From: SG8-4 sp964598225
GTDB lineage: Bacteria > Planctomycetota > Phycisphaerae > Sedimentisphaerales > Anaerobacaceae
DNA: 64,000 nt
Direction: 5' to 3'
Assembly (NCBI GenBank): GCA_964598225.1
Contig: CAZRBG010000011.1
Span: 44,788-108,787, forward strand
Part shown: piece after piece, positions 25,110 through 34,260 of the stretch
How positions within the stretch are numbered: the first letter of the stretch is position 1
How the letters are laid out: each line of letters begins with the position of its first letter
Translations under genes and position numbers: made by a program
The notes under the pieces: model-generated
What the model was told of the DNA's origin: nothing
What the model saw: only the letters and a program-made list of their open reading frames with translations
The model's database searches: none

Positions 25110-26642
25110 ATGACAGAAACTAATAGTGTTAAGCCTGAACCAGTGGGATTTACAGGGTCTTTTTATAAACCGTTAAACGACGGTGATATAAAGAAAATAG
25201 CCGACGCTGCGCTAACTTTGCTGGCTGAATCCGGAATGCAGGTGTACTCTCCCGCGGCTTTCAGAGCCTTCGAAGCCGCCGGGGCCGAGACAGATCCGGA
25301 AAGCCGTGTGGTTAAGCTGCCGAGAGGATTGGTGGAAGATGCAATTGCATCAAATCCCTCATCTATCACTCTGCACTCTCGCGACGGCAAGACCGATGCA
25401 GTTCTCGAAAAGAACCGCGTCCACTACGGAACAGGCGGCACTGCGATTTACGTGTTGGATCCCGACACGGGCAAGCGCCGACCTTCGACCGTCGAGGATG
25501 TCATTCTGAACGCTCGAATGGTCAATAGCCTGAATAACATACACGTCTTTACCATTAATGTCTTTCCCAATGAGATCGAGGACAAAGACAAAATAGATAC
25601 GAACCGCTTCTTTCACGCTCTGGATAATACGACAAAGCACGTTATGGGCGGTATCTACTCTTTGGACGGCTGCCGAAAAGTGGTTGAAATGGCCCAAATG
25701 GCGGCCGGCGGTCGTGAAGCCCTGCGCGACAAACCTTTCGTATCTTTCATTACTCTAATCATAAGCCCGTTCAAAATTGACGAGCATTACGGCGAAATGA
25801 CCTGTTATCTTGCCGAGCAGGGTCTGCCGGTTGTTGTGCCGACCGAACCGATCTGCGGGACGACGTCACCAATCACGCTGGCCGGCAACGTCTTGACCCA
25901 CATAGCCGAAACGCTCGGCGGTATTGCATTGGTGCAATGCGTCAATAAAGGCGCTCCCGGCATCTGCGGGAGCGTCGGCTCGATAACGGATCTTCGCACG
26001 ATGAGCCATCTGGGTGGGCCGATAGAAAGGGCCATGATTAATGCGGCTGTCTCTCAGATGGCACAGCACTTTGAGATACCCCTTTACTCTACGGCGGGAA
26101 CATCCGACTCCAAGGAGGTCGATATTCAGGCAGCATACGAAAGCGCTATGTCCAGCCTGCTGGTAGCGATGTCCGGGGCAAATTACATCCATGATATTGC
26201 GGGATTAATGGAAGAGGACCTTACGGTCTCCTACGAGAAGCTCGTTATGGATGACGAGATACTGGGCATGTGCCAGCGCGTGCTGCGGGGGATAAAAGTG
26301 AATAGCGATACTCTTGCGCTTGACTTGATGATCGACAAAGGACCGGGCAAGGACTATCTCGCTGAAGAACACACGATAAAGCATATGCGGGACGAGTTCT
26401 TTATGCCCCGACTGGCAAATCGCCAGAAGAGAGAAGAACTGAAAGAAGGTAGCGACGCGTTTTCGCAAGCCAAAGCCTTCGTGCGGACAATCCGTGAGAA
26501 TCCCGGCGAAAGCTGTCTCGATCACGCGGCACGCGAAGAAATTCTGGGAAAACTCCCGGAAATTATGCGGTTCTCACCGGCCGAAAAGCGTGCAAAGAAC
26601 AGGATTACTGAAACGATTAACAACGCGAGTAACAGCCTGTAA
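25110..26642 (+). CDS. MttB-family methyltransferase without pyrrolysine (paralogue 1)
   Basis: A 510-residue member of the trimethylamine methyltransferase (MttB) superfamily, recognised by its opening LLAESGMQVYSPAAFRAFEAAG, then HYGTGGTAIYVLD, IHVFTINVFPNE and YSTAGTSDSKEVDIQAAYES. No in-frame TAG interrupts it, so it is the pyrrolysine-free type, whose characterised members (such as MtgB) demethylate glycine betaine or other quaternary amines onto a corrinoid protein. The start at 25110 is chosen because the frame upstream lies inside an intergenic repeat. It is followed by a zinc ribbon, a DUF362 protein and a second mttB. No corrinoid protein gene is present nearby, so the methyl acceptor is unknown. 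Confidence 0.88.
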   Translation: MTETNSVKPEPVGFTGSFYKPLNDGDIKKIADAALTLLAESGMQVYSPAAFRAFEAAGAETDPESRVVKLPRGLVEDAIASNPSSITLHSRDGKTDAVLEKNRVHYGTGGTAIYVLDPDTGKRRPSTVEDVILNARMVNSLNNIHVFTINVFPNEIEDKDKIDTNRFFHALDNTTKHVMGGIYSLDGCRKVVEMAQMAAGGREALRDKPFVSFITLIISPFKIDEHYGEMTCYLAEQGLPVVVPTEPICGTTSPITLAGNVLTHIAETLGGIALVQCVNKGAPGICGSVGSITDLRTMSHLGGPIERAMINAAVSQMAQHFEIPLYSTAGTSDSKEVDIQAAYESAMSSLLVAMSGANYIHDIAGLMEEDLTVSYEKLVMDDEILGMCQRVLRGIKVNSDTLALDLMIDKGPGKDYLAEEHTIKHMRDEFFMPRLANRQKREELKEGSDAFSQAKAFVRTIRENPGESCLDHAAREEILGKLPEIMRFSPAEKRAKNRITETINNASNSL

Positions 26643-26729
26643 GTTGACAACCTTAATCAAGCAAACAAACAGTAAACAAGCTTAATTGAATTCACTTGAC
26701 CGCTCTTTGAAGCAAAAAGGAGGCTTCAG

Positions 26730-26921
26730 ATGATAGTTGAATTTGAATGTAGCCATTGTAAAACAAAGTTGAGAGCAGAGAATAAAATCGCCAACAGAAC
26801 GGCTTCTTGTCCGGTCTGCAACAAAAAGATAGCCGTACCCCGGGGCGAGCATCGAGTGATAGAGTTGAGGAAAAAGAAGAAGTCAAAAAGAAAAATGACC
26901 GCAGACTTGAAAGCGCCATAA
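26730..26921 (+). CDS. Small zinc-ribbon protein, 63 aa
   Basis: MIVEFECSHCKTKLRAENKI followed by CPVCNKK: two CxxC knuckles of a zinc ribbon, then a strongly basic tail (LRKKKKSKRKM). A clear AAAGGAGG ribosome-binding site precedes the ATG. It is a paralogue of the 20761-20931 gene. The basic tail suggests nucleic-acid contact, but function is unknown. It sits between the first mttB homologue and the DUF362 gene, in the same direction. Confidence 0.7.
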   Translation: MIVEFECSHCKTKLRAENKIANRTASCPVCNKKIAVPRGEHRVIELRKKKKSKRKMTADLKAP

Positions 26922-27068
26922 TATGTGAAGGTCAGGATAAAACGATAATCAAGGCGGGGGAAATACGTCAAAGAATAAGAGCGGATTTCTCATTTTCAAG
27001 CCGGGTGAATATTAATACTATATTTGAGAAGAAGAAACAGCGGCCGCCGCTGCACTGGATAAACAACT

Positions 27069-28307
27069 ATGGAACCGGACGAGCAACAGTTGAAGATACC
27101 CGAGAATATGAAATCATCGAAGAAGGCATGGCCTGTCATTTACGTCCAAATAGCCGGGGCAAACCTGCACGATGAGGCGACGGGCGTAGCTCACCTCATA
27201 AGCGATGTAGTAGCCGGAGCAATAAAGCGAGCTCATGACGAGCCGGTGAAAGGTCAAACGCTGCTCAAGGTACACATCGGTGAACCGAAAAGTGTTACAC
27301 GGATGAGACCCGAATATGTTGTCGGCAGCGGAAGCTTTCTTCGCGATAACGGGGCCAAAGGCATCGTAGCCGGAGATACGACCGTTGCTTATACCGGACT
27401 GCGAGGCCATAGAGAAAACACCTCCGGAGACTGCTCGAGTTACCTGAAAATGGCAAAAAATCATGGTTGGCGGGAGCGGGATGGCGCCGGCGTGCCTTTT
27501 GTCGTAATCGACCGACCGGTGACCGCCATAGCGGGGGAATTCGAATTCGACGAAGAGGAGAAAAACGTTAAAGTCGACGGAATAGAACATTATCGCGACT
27601 TTCGCATAGCCGGCGGCTTTGCCGCAGCGGATTTTGTCATAAACCATGCACACATGACGCTGCACGGCCTGGCGGGTTTCGCCGGCTGTATCAAGAGCAT
27701 CGCGATGGGATGCGCGGGATTGACCGGAAAACTGCAAATGCACAAGTCCCTGCTTCCTCAATTCGATCCTTTACTCTGCACCTGTTGCGGCCTGTGTGTC
27801 AAGAACTGTCCTGAGGATGCTTTAACGCTGGAAGAAGACGCCGACTCTCCGTACGTGGACCCGGAACTCTGCATCGGCTGCGGCGAATGTGAGGCCGTGT
27901 GCCACGATAACCAGCGCGCCATAGTCATGAAAGGCAAAAAGATCACGGACTGGGATCGAGGCGGCGATACCCTGCCCGTGCGGATGGCTGATTATACAAT
28001 CGGGCTGATGAACGGAAGATGGGATAATGTCGTGCATGTGCTGCACATGTATGCCGTCACCGGCTGTTGTGATTGTCTAAATACCCGGCAAAAGCCCCTG
28101 CTAAAACATGACCTCGGCTTTCTCATCGGCAAGAACCCCTTCGCCGTTGACTCTCTCGCCTCTCGCATGCTGGCCGACGCCCTTGATGAAGAAGGCCATG
28201 TAATAGGAAAATCCTGTCAGGAATCAATTGAAAGCACGACACAATACATATATGATACTTATGGAATAATTTCCGAGGCCCCCGTTGAGAAGATCTCGTT
28301 GGCATAG
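27069..28307 (+). CDS. DUF362-domain protein with two 4Fe-4S clusters
   Basis: A 412-residue protein. The first 240 residues fit DUF362 (VKGQTLLKVHIGEPKSVT, VVGSGSFLRDNGAKGIVAGD). It is followed by a ferredoxin-like pair of cluster motifs, CTCCGLCVKNCP and CIGCGECEAVC. Such proteins are cytoplasmic iron-sulfur proteins of unproven chemistry. Between two mttB homologues it is a natural candidate for electron supply or reductive activation of a cobamide-dependent methyltransfer system, although the known activator RamA has a different N-terminal domain. It is about 147 bases after the zinc ribbon and 69 bases before the second mttB. Additional cysteines (TGCCDCLN) occur near the C-terminus. Confidence 0.85.
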   Translation: MEPDEQQLKIPENMKSSKKAWPVIYVQIAGANLHDEATGVAHLISDVVAGAIKRAHDEPVKGQTLLKVHIGEPKSVTRMRPEYVVGSGSFLRDNGAKGIVAGDTTVAYTGLRGHRENTSGDCSSYLKMAKNHGWRERDGAGVPFVVIDRPVTAIAGEFEFDEEEKNVKVDGIEHYRDFRIAGGFAAADFVINHAHMTLHGLAGFAGCIKSIAMGCAGLTGKLQMHKSLLPQFDPLLCTCCGLCVKNCPEDALTLEEDADSPYVDPELCIGCGECEAVCHDNQRAIVMKGKKITDWDRGGDTLPVRMADYTIGLMNGRWDNVVHVLHMYAVTGCCDCLNTRQKPLLKHDLGFLIGKNPFAVDSLASRMLADALDEEGHVIGKSCQESIESTTQYIYDTYGIISEAPVEKISLA

Positions 28308-28376
28308 GCTTGTAGCCGAACTGCGGATATTTAGAAATGAAAAACAAAATTGTAATCGATTTAAGGAGCTTGTTTG

Positions 28377-29885
28377 GTGGAAAAACAACGCGAAGGAGTT
28401 AAGGTTAAGCCGCATTGCCGACTTGCGGATAGTCAAATAAAACTTGTTGACGCCGTTTCGCGGGGATTGCTTGAAGATCCCGGCTTGCTGTGTCATAACG
28501 AAAATGCCGCGAAGGCCTTCAAAAACGCCGGGGCGAAGGTTGAAGACGCTGGCAATTGCGTAAGAATCCGAGTGCCTGAAGCAGTCATTGACAAAGCACT
28601 GGCCGGCGCGCCGTCGAAAATAGTGCTCGGTGCACGCGATCCCGGTAACCGGCTCGTTCTCGATTCCGAGGAGCCTCGTGTACGATTCGGAAGCGGTTCC
28701 GAAACCAACGTGTGGCTGGATGTGGCCTTTGCCGACGGACATCCCACTTTCACCCGTGCCGAAGGTTCTATTGAGCGGCTGTGCAAAGCGGCACATTTGT
28801 GTGACAATCTCGAGAATCTCGACTTTTTCATTCGTTGCGTGAATATTCGTGATAAGGAGGTTAGTCACGAGAACAAGGACGTGAACAAATTTCTCGCCAG
28901 CCTCAATAACATCACAAAACACGTGCAGGCGGGCCTGACGGATATCGCAGCGCTCGATGACGTCATTCACGTGGGAGAAATAATCGCCGGTGGAAAGGAG
29001 GCCTTCCGAAAAGAGCCGGTTCTTTCGTTTATCACGTGCGTTATCAAGAGTCCGCTGCAGATCGTGGATGATACCGCTGAAAAACTCATGGAGATTTCGA
29101 AGCGATATGCGCCCGTGGTGATTTCAAGTTGTCCGATGGGCGGAGCGACGGGGCCTTTCGATGAATTCGGAATGGTTGCCCAGATCAACGCCGAGGTACT
29201 CGCGGGAGTAACGCTTACTCAACTGGTTGCCCCGGGTACTCCGGTACTCTACGGCGCGGTGCCTGTGAGAACCAGACTCGATAACCTCAATGACATGTAC
29301 GGCGCTCCGGAAGTCGTCAACTACACGATGGACTGCGCGCAGATGGCGAGATTCTACAGGCTGCCCTGCTATTCGACGGCATCGGTCGCCGATTCTTCGA
29401 CTCCCGGCATTCAGGCCACCGCCGAGAAGATGCTGACGTTGGCAACGGTAGCCGGATCGGGCCCTCAGTACATTCATTACGCCTTCGGCCTTTTGGAGCG
29501 CACCAACGTTTTCTGCCCCGAGCAGGCCGTGATAGACAACGCTCATATCGGCATGGTAAAGCAGATGCTGGCATCTCAGGCCGACGCGACGATCTGCGAA
29601 GAAAAGCAGAAAGAGGTATCAAGCATTGTTCGTGAGGTGATGGAAACGGAGCACAAGACGTACATGTATCATTTGCCACTGCCCACCCGTGAGTCGGTCT
29701 ATGTGCGGTATCCTCTCGAAGAGCAAGACGGGGGGGCTTTGTACGCCGCCCACAAGGAATATCACGAAATCGAGGAGAAACCGAGAAACGGACTCCCGGA
29801 TGACGTGCAAAAAGAAATCCTGTCGAAAATACCGGGAGTACTGCCTCAAACACTCGAACATAAAACTGCGAAAGAACAATTATGA
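28377..29885 (+). CDS. MttB-family methyltransferase without pyrrolysine (paralogue 2)
   Basis: A 502-residue paralogue of the 25110 product, with RFGSGSETNVWLDVAFADGH, IRCVNIRDKEVSHENKDVNK, SSCPMGGATGPFDEFGMVAQ and CYSTASVADSSTPGIQATAE. No TAG codon occurs in frame. It would transfer a methyl group from a quaternary or tertiary amine to a corrinoid. AAGGAG at 28363-28368 favours the GTG at 28377 over the TTG at 28374. Its stop overlaps the start of the SAM methyltransferase gene in an ATGA, so it is tightly coupled to that gene and the ABC transporter behind it. The substrate is presumably what the transporter brings in, by inference. Confidence 0.88.
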   Translation: MEKQREGVKVKPHCRLADSQIKLVDAVSRGLLEDPGLLCHNENAAKAFKNAGAKVEDAGNCVRIRVPEAVIDKALAGAPSKIVLGARDPGNRLVLDSEEPRVRFGSGSETNVWLDVAFADGHPTFTRAEGSIERLCKAAHLCDNLENLDFFIRCVNIRDKEVSHENKDVNKFLASLNNITKHVQAGLTDIAALDDVIHVGEIIAGGKEAFRKEPVLSFITCVIKSPLQIVDDTAEKLMEISKRYAPVVISSCPMGGATGPFDEFGMVAQINAEVLAGVTLTQLVAPGTPVLYGAVPVRTRLDNLNDMYGAPEVVNYTMDCAQMARFYRLPCYSTASVADSSTPGIQATAEKMLTLATVAGSGPQYIHYAFGLLERTNVFCPEQAVIDNAHIGMVKQMLASQADATICEEKQKEVSSIVREVMETEHKTYMYHLPLPTRESVYVRYPLEEQDGGALYAAHKEYHEIEEKPRNGLPDDVQKEILSKIPGVLPQTLEHKTAKEQL

Positions 29886-31171
29886 CAGACGAAAGAAAAG
29901 ACCTGCAAAATCAAGCTTACAGTGAAGCGGTAAAAAGCGGCCTTTACGCAAAAAAATCAGGAACTGTCGGCAAATACGACAACGTAAGGCGATACTGGGA
30001 GGACGAGGTCACCAGGCAGCTCCTGTACCCGCACTTAGAGAAGCATATTGAAAAAGCCCAGGCAAGAATGCACCGGATACGGATACTGGATCTCGGTTGC
30101 GGCAGCGCGGACGGTTACGAGTTGCTCGCGGGCATTCGGCATCGCGATCCCAGCCTCCAGGATGTTGAGGTGGAGTTACTGACGCCTGATGTTCTGGGTC
30201 TTTACACGGGCGTCGATCTGAATGAAGATCTCATCAAGCAAGCCCGACAAATATACGGCAACGATCCTAAGATCGCCTTCGAGCAGGCCGACTTCACTCA
30301 CGGCCTACCCGAATGCGTTGCAGATAAGCCGTTCGATCTATACTTCACTTCCTACGGCACTTGCTCCCATCATAATAAGGACCAGACTTTCGTACGTTTG
30401 CTTGCAGATATTGCAGAAAGAACCGAAGAGCACTGCCTGGTCGTCTGCGATTGGCTGGGCCGGTATTCCTACGAGTGGCAGAGTCTCTGGACAAATGACT
30501 TGTCAAAACACCGCAACATGGACTACGTCGTATCATACATTTACGAGAAAGAGGAGCGCGAGAAACGCCGGGATGAACTACAGCATCTGAGGTTAAGACT
30601 TGTCTGCCGCAAAGAAGCTGAGAACATGGTTGCCAGGGCGAGTGAGAAAGCCGGCGTACAGATAAAACCTCTGGGCTACTTCGATCGTTCGGTTTTTACC
30701 GGCAGACACATGGATACGGCTGATTATAATCGGCACGCGCAGGCGATGCGACAGGTGGTTAATTCGCTACATGAAGCGAATATGAGGACCAATCTGGCCG
30801 AACTGATGATCGACTATAGGCCGAAAAAGGGATTTGATTTTCTAAACGACTATTTCGAGCTGCTGCAAATGTGCTGGAACACGCTGGTGCACTATGTGTG
30901 CAGACTGCTGGAAACATACGACGAGAAGCAGCGGGCCTTTATGCCGATGCTGCCGGAAGTGCCCGCGAGCTACCCGCAGCCGCTGGCGGAAATGATGAAC
31001 AGAATGAAGCAAGTGGTGGAAGGCGTGGGCTGGCTGGGTATCGGCCTGCCGCGAGAGAATATAATAGAGCCCCAGCTCGGATATGCGCTGAGATACCTGA
31101 TAAGGAAACTGCAGCAGGGCCAGGGCTGCGGGCACAGTCTGGTGGGAATATTCGAGATTGACAAGACGTAG
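29882..31171 (+). CDS. Class I SAM-dependent methyltransferase
   Basis: A 429-residue protein with the Rossmann motif I ILDLGCGSADGYELL near residue 62, GVDLNEDLIKQAR (acidic ribose contact) and FDLYFTSYGTCSHH (post-motif). The helical C-terminal half (about 230-429) is unusual in length and has no clear relative by eye. It overlaps the preceding mttB by four bases (ATGA) and runs 13 bases into the region upstream of the ABC ATPase start, so it belongs to the quaternary-amine cassette. Possible roles are N-methylation of glycine or a related osmolyte, or modification of the imported compound. Neither is shown by sequence. Confidence 0.82.
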   Translation: MTDERKDLQNQAYSEAVKSGLYAKKSGTVGKYDNVRRYWEDEVTRQLLYPHLEKHIEKAQARMHRIRILDLGCGSADGYELLAGIRHRDPSLQDVEVELLTPDVLGLYTGVDLNEDLIKQARQIYGNDPKIAFEQADFTHGLPECVADKPFDLYFTSYGTCSHHNKDQTFVRLLADIAERTEEHCLVVCDWLGRYSYEWQSLWTNDLSKHRNMDYVVSYIYEKEEREKRRDELQHLRLRLVCRKEAENMVARASEKAGVQIKPLGYFDRSVFTGRHMDTADYNRHAQAMRQVVNSLHEANMRTNLAELMIDYRPKKGFDFLNDYFELLQMCWNTLVHYVCRLLETYDEKQRAFMPMLPEVPASYPQPLAEMMNRMKQVVEGVGWLGIGLPRENIIEPQLGYALRYLIRKLQQGQGCGHSLVGIFEIDKT

Positions 31172-31187
31172 CCTTCAGGAGCGAGCA

Positions 31188-32165
31188 TTGATAACACTGC
31201 GGCGAGTTTCCAAGCGTTACCCGAACGGTCTTAAAGCCGTCGATGATCTCTCGATGGAGGTCGTCGAAGGCGAGACCCTGGTGCTCTTGGGAACAAGTGG
31301 CAGCGGCAAGACCACAACGATGAAGATGATCAATCGTCTCATCGAGTCGACCTCGGGTGAGATATTCATCGACGGACAAAACATCAAGCAGCATAATCCC
31401 ACCGAATTACGCCGCAACATAGGGTACGCTATTCAGCACGTTGGTTTGTTTCCCCACATGACGGTCGCGCAGAATGTAGCAGTAGTTCCGAAACTCTTGA
31501 ACTGGCCTGCTGACAAAATAGGCAGCCGTGTCGACAAACTTCTGGCGATGGTTGGGCTGCCTCCCGAAGATTTCAGAGAGCGTTTCCCGGCTCAGCTCAG
31601 CGGCGGCCAGAAACAGAGAATCGGCGTCGCAAGGGCACTCGCCGCCGACCCGCCCGTCGTGCTGATGGATGAGCCTTTCGGTGCCTTGGACCCTATCACA
31701 CGCGAAAAGCTTCAAAACGAGTTCATCGAGCTGGAAACGGAGATCAAAAAAACAATTATATTTGTAACCCACGACGTGTTCGAGGCGGTCAAGATGGGAG
31801 ACCGTATCGCTCTTTTAGACGAGGGGGTTCTGCAACAACTGGCAAAGCCCGTCGAAATCGTAGAAAATCCGGCAAATGAATTCGTACACCAGTTCCTCGG
31901 CCGGCGCCGGTTTCAGCTTTCCTTGTTGACACACAGAGTTGGATCGATAATGGAAGAAGAAGCGGAGGAAAAAGAAAAGGTGGAAAAGCCGGTAGCCTTC
32001 CTGAGGACAACTAACTCGCTGCTGGATGCGCTCGACATGTTCAAAGATACGAAGAAGAAAGAAATCGAGGTTTATAAGAAAGACAAATTCTACGGGACTC
32101 TGAAAAAACAACATCTGCTGGATAACATCACCAAAACACTCGAAGAAGTGGGGCGAGAAGAATGA
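31188..32165 (+). CDS. opuCA: Osmoprotectant ABC transporter ATPase (OpuCA/ProV-like)
   Basis: A 325-residue ATPase: Walker A GTSGSGKTT, Q-loop region AIQHVGLFPHMT, signature LSGGQKQRIG, Walker B VVLMDEPFGALD and the TVTHD-type switch (FVTHDVFEA). A C-terminal CBS-like module (VAFLRTTNSLLDALDMFKD) fits the quaternary-amine family, where it senses ionic strength. The TTG at 31188 is preceded by AGGAG at 7 bases and is chosen over the TTG at 31158, which lies inside the upstream gene. With the next two genes it forms a complete importer for glycine betaine, choline or carnitine-like compounds. Confidence 0.88.
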   Translation: MITLRRVSKRYPNGLKAVDDLSMEVVEGETLVLLGTSGSGKTTTMKMINRLIESTSGEIFIDGQNIKQHNPTELRRNIGYAIQHVGLFPHMTVAQNVAVVPKLLNWPADKIGSRVDKLLAMVGLPPEDFRERFPAQLSGGQKQRIGVARALAADPPVVLMDEPFGALDPITREKLQNEFIELETEIKKTIIFVTHDVFEAVKMGDRIALLDEGVLQQLAKPVEIVENPANEFVHQFLGRRRFQLSLLTHRVGSIMEEEAEEKEKVEKPVAFLRTTNSLLDALDMFKDTKKKEIEVYKKDKFYGTLKKQHLLDNITKTLEEVGREE

Positions 32166-32953
32166 CCGCCAACAGAAAAAAACTCAGCGTGTTGTTATTG
32201 ACTTTGCTTCTCATATCTTCGGTGGTGGGATCGGCAATGGTCGCCCAAAGTGGCTTACTGGCCGAGAGTGAAAGTCAGATAAACAAGAGTAAAGGTAAAG
32301 GAAGCGGCATACAAACCTTGTGGAAGGTAATGGTCGAGCGGCGAAGATCGCTTCAAAGGCAGCTCATCGAGCATATACAGTTGACCATTTTTGCTATCGG
32401 ACTGGCAATACTGGTCGGTGTCTCGACGGGAATAGTTCTGACGCGGTCCCGTACGCTTGCTACGCCGGTGATGGGGATTGCCAGCGTTATTCAAACCATT
32501 CCCAGCCTGGCTCTGCTGGCGTTGATGATCCCTCTTTTGGGAATCGGGTTGGTGCCTGCGGTGGCGGCGCTATTTCTTTACGCACTGCTTCCCATCATGC
32601 GGAACACTTACACTGCAATAGACGAGGTCGATCCTGCAATCATCGAGGTCGGAAAAGGGATGGGCATGACCGAGAGACAAATACTGTTGAAGCTGGAAAT
32701 ACCGATGTGCGTGCCGATGGTCATGGCGGGAATCAGGACTTCGACAGTCATTTGCGTGGGGATAGCTACGCTTTGCACGTTCATCGGCGCAGGGGGACTG
32801 GGGACGATGATAATGGAGGGAATGCAGACCAGGGGAAGCGTGCTGATCATGGCGGGCGTGATACCGGCAATTGCTCTGGCCCTGCTGTTGGACGGATTCA
32901 TGGCATTGATGCAGAGACTGTTGACCCCGACGGGTCTTAAGTTGCAAGAGTGA
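32162..32953 (+). CDS. opuCB: Osmoprotectant ABC transporter permease (OpuCB-like)
   Basis: A 263-residue membrane protein with about six hydrophobic segments. An atypical N-terminal segment (VLLLTLLLISSVVGSAMVAQ) precedes a soluble linker rich in Ser and Lys. The permease core has IPSLALLALMIPLLGIG and ALLPIMRNTYTAIDEVDPAI, then the EAA-like cytoplasmic loop GKGMGMTERQILLKLEIPMC. Four-base ATGA overlap with the ATPase gene shows coupling. Only one permease gene is present, so the channel is presumably a homodimer. Confidence 0.88.
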   Translation: MTANRKKLSVLLLTLLLISSVVGSAMVAQSGLLAESESQINKSKGKGSGIQTLWKVMVERRRSLQRQLIEHIQLTIFAIGLAILVGVSTGIVLTRSRTLATPVMGIASVIQTIPSLALLALMIPLLGIGLVPAVAALFLYALLPIMRNTYTAIDEVDPAIIEVGKGMGMTERQILLKLEIPMCVPMVMAGIRTSTVICVGIATLCTFIGAGGLGTMIMEGMQTRGSVLIMAGVIPAIALALLLDGFMALMQRLLTPTGLKLQE

Positions 32954-33915
32954 CGATCATGCGCAAATTAATCGGAACAATCTTCGTCCTGGCGTTTGCC
33001 GCGGCGATAATCGTTTTATTGATGAACAGAAGAGCGGCCGACGTCGTCGTAGGCTCGAAACATTTCACCGAGCAGAAGGTATTGGGTGAGATGATATCTC
33101 AACTGATAGAGCAAGAGACGGATCTCAAGGTCAGGAGGCGGCTCGGCCTTCAGGGGACAAAGATAGCTTTTGCTGCGATCCAGGAAGGCAATCTTGATAT
33201 TTACCCGGAATATACGGGTACCGCACTGGTTAATATTCTGGAGGAGAGTTACGATCCGAATCAAAGCCGGCAGGAGATACTGAATTACGTTCGCGAACAA
33301 TTCAAAGAGAAATGGGATTTGCAATTTTTAGAGCCCTTGGGCTTTGCCAACACCTATACTTTTGCGATGCGAGAGACGCAGGCGGAGGAGTTCGGAATAA
33401 CGAAAGTATCGGATTTGGAGAAGTATGCAGAGCAGTTGCGCCCCGGATTCGATCACGAATTTACAATGAGACCGGAATACAAGAGATTCGAAGGTGTTTA
33501 TGGATTCACTTTTGAGAAGGAGGTTGTGAAGCTGGATCCGGATCTTACGTACAAGGCCCTCAGAAACGGTTCGGTCGATATCATTGATGCCTTTTCGACG
33601 GATGGAAGGATAGCCGCTTATAACATACGCGTCCTGAAGGACGATAAGAATCTATTTCCGCCCTATGATGCCTGCATACTGATTCGCAAAGACACCTCGG
33701 CGGAATATCCGGCGTTAAAGAAGCTGTTGGGAAAGCTGGCCGGTCGTATCAGCGAAGAAGACATGCGTCAGATGAATTACGCGGTGACTGAAAATCTTCG
33801 GGCGCCATCCTCGGTGGCGAAAGAATTTCTCGCAGATATCGGACTTATGAAGACTGAAGATGTCCCGGATGATGCTTCAGCAGATGATATTGATATACCG
33901 GCAGAGAACAAATAG
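32950..33915 (+). CDS. opuCC: Osmoprotectant-binding protein (OpuCC/ProX-like)
   Basis: A 321-residue protein with an N-terminal hydrophobic anchor (LIGTIFVLAFAAAIIVLLM) and the family core VVVGSKHFTEQKVLGEMISQ, NLDIYPEYTGTALVNIL and FPPYDACILIRKDT. It captures quaternary amines outside the membrane and delivers them to the permease. The start is a GTG inside the GTGA overlap with the permease stop; the ATG at 32959 is equally plausible. No lipobox Cys is seen, so it is likely held by the uncleaved anchor. Confidence 0.88.
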   Translation: MTIMRKLIGTIFVLAFAAAIIVLLMNRRAADVVVGSKHFTEQKVLGEMISQLIEQETDLKVRRRLGLQGTKIAFAAIQEGNLDIYPEYTGTALVNILEESYDPNQSRQEILNYVREQFKEKWDLQFLEPLGFANTYTFAMRETQAEEFGITKVSDLEKYAEQLRPGFDHEFTMRPEYKRFEGVYGFTFEKEVVKLDPDLTYKALRNGSVDIIDAFSTDGRIAAYNIRVLKDDKNLFPPYDACILIRKDTSAEYPALKKLLGKLAGRISEEDMRQMNYAVTENLRAPSSVAKEFLADIGLMKTEDVPDDASADDIDIPAENK

Positions 33916-34117
33916 TTCTCGCTCGGCGTTAGCTGTCCTCTTCGTAGCTCTTTGGGTGATAATATGTACAACTTAGGCCGAGATTTAAACATGCCTCTCC
34001 CTTCTTAAAGTAACCCACCTTGTCACCATCACATCCGCGGATTTTCACGGGTTAAATCAGCGGAAGACGACAAATCGAAAAAAAAGCACGTCAAAAAGGA
34101 AAAAAGATATTTTCCCC

Positions 34118-34143
34118 TTGACATAGCCTTGCAGTGCTATAGA
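34118..34143 (+). promoter_or_regulatory. Extended -10 promoter
   Basis: TTGACA (34118-34123) and TGC-TATAGA (34135-34143). The 14-base spacing is short, but the TGn extended -10 compensates in known promoters. It would direct a transcript through the structured leader and the secreted-protein gene at 34538. Confidence 0.45.
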
Positions 34144-34149
34144 CTCCAG

Positions 34150-34260
34150 ACACCACGTGCAGGAGCTACGGCACGGAAAGGAAGTAAATCACGCCTGAGG
34201 ACGCGGGGGTGGGAGTGGGCATTCTTGCTCACCTATGTTAAATAAGCTTTGTCCCCAAGG
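34150..34260 (+). ncRNA. Candidate structured leader RNA
   Basis: Downstream of the promoter, CGTGC-loop-GCACG and GTGGGC-ATTCTT-GCTCAC hairpins flank a purine-rich core (GGAAAGGAAG and GGGGGTGGGAG). It resembles no riboswitch class I can name; c-di-GMP, TPP, SAM and SAH consensus sequences were considered and do not fit. It lies within a 580-base gap with no coding frame. It may be a leader of the 34538 gene or an independent RNA. Confidence 0.35.

Noticed and set aside
25110..29885. Pyrrolysine-containing trimethylamine methyltransferases
   Set aside because: Both mttB homologues are full length without any in-frame TAG, so pyrrolysine is not used.
34150..34260. c-di-GMP, SAM, SAH or TPP riboswitch
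   Set aside because: The conserved core sequences of these classes are not present; only generic hairpins are seen.
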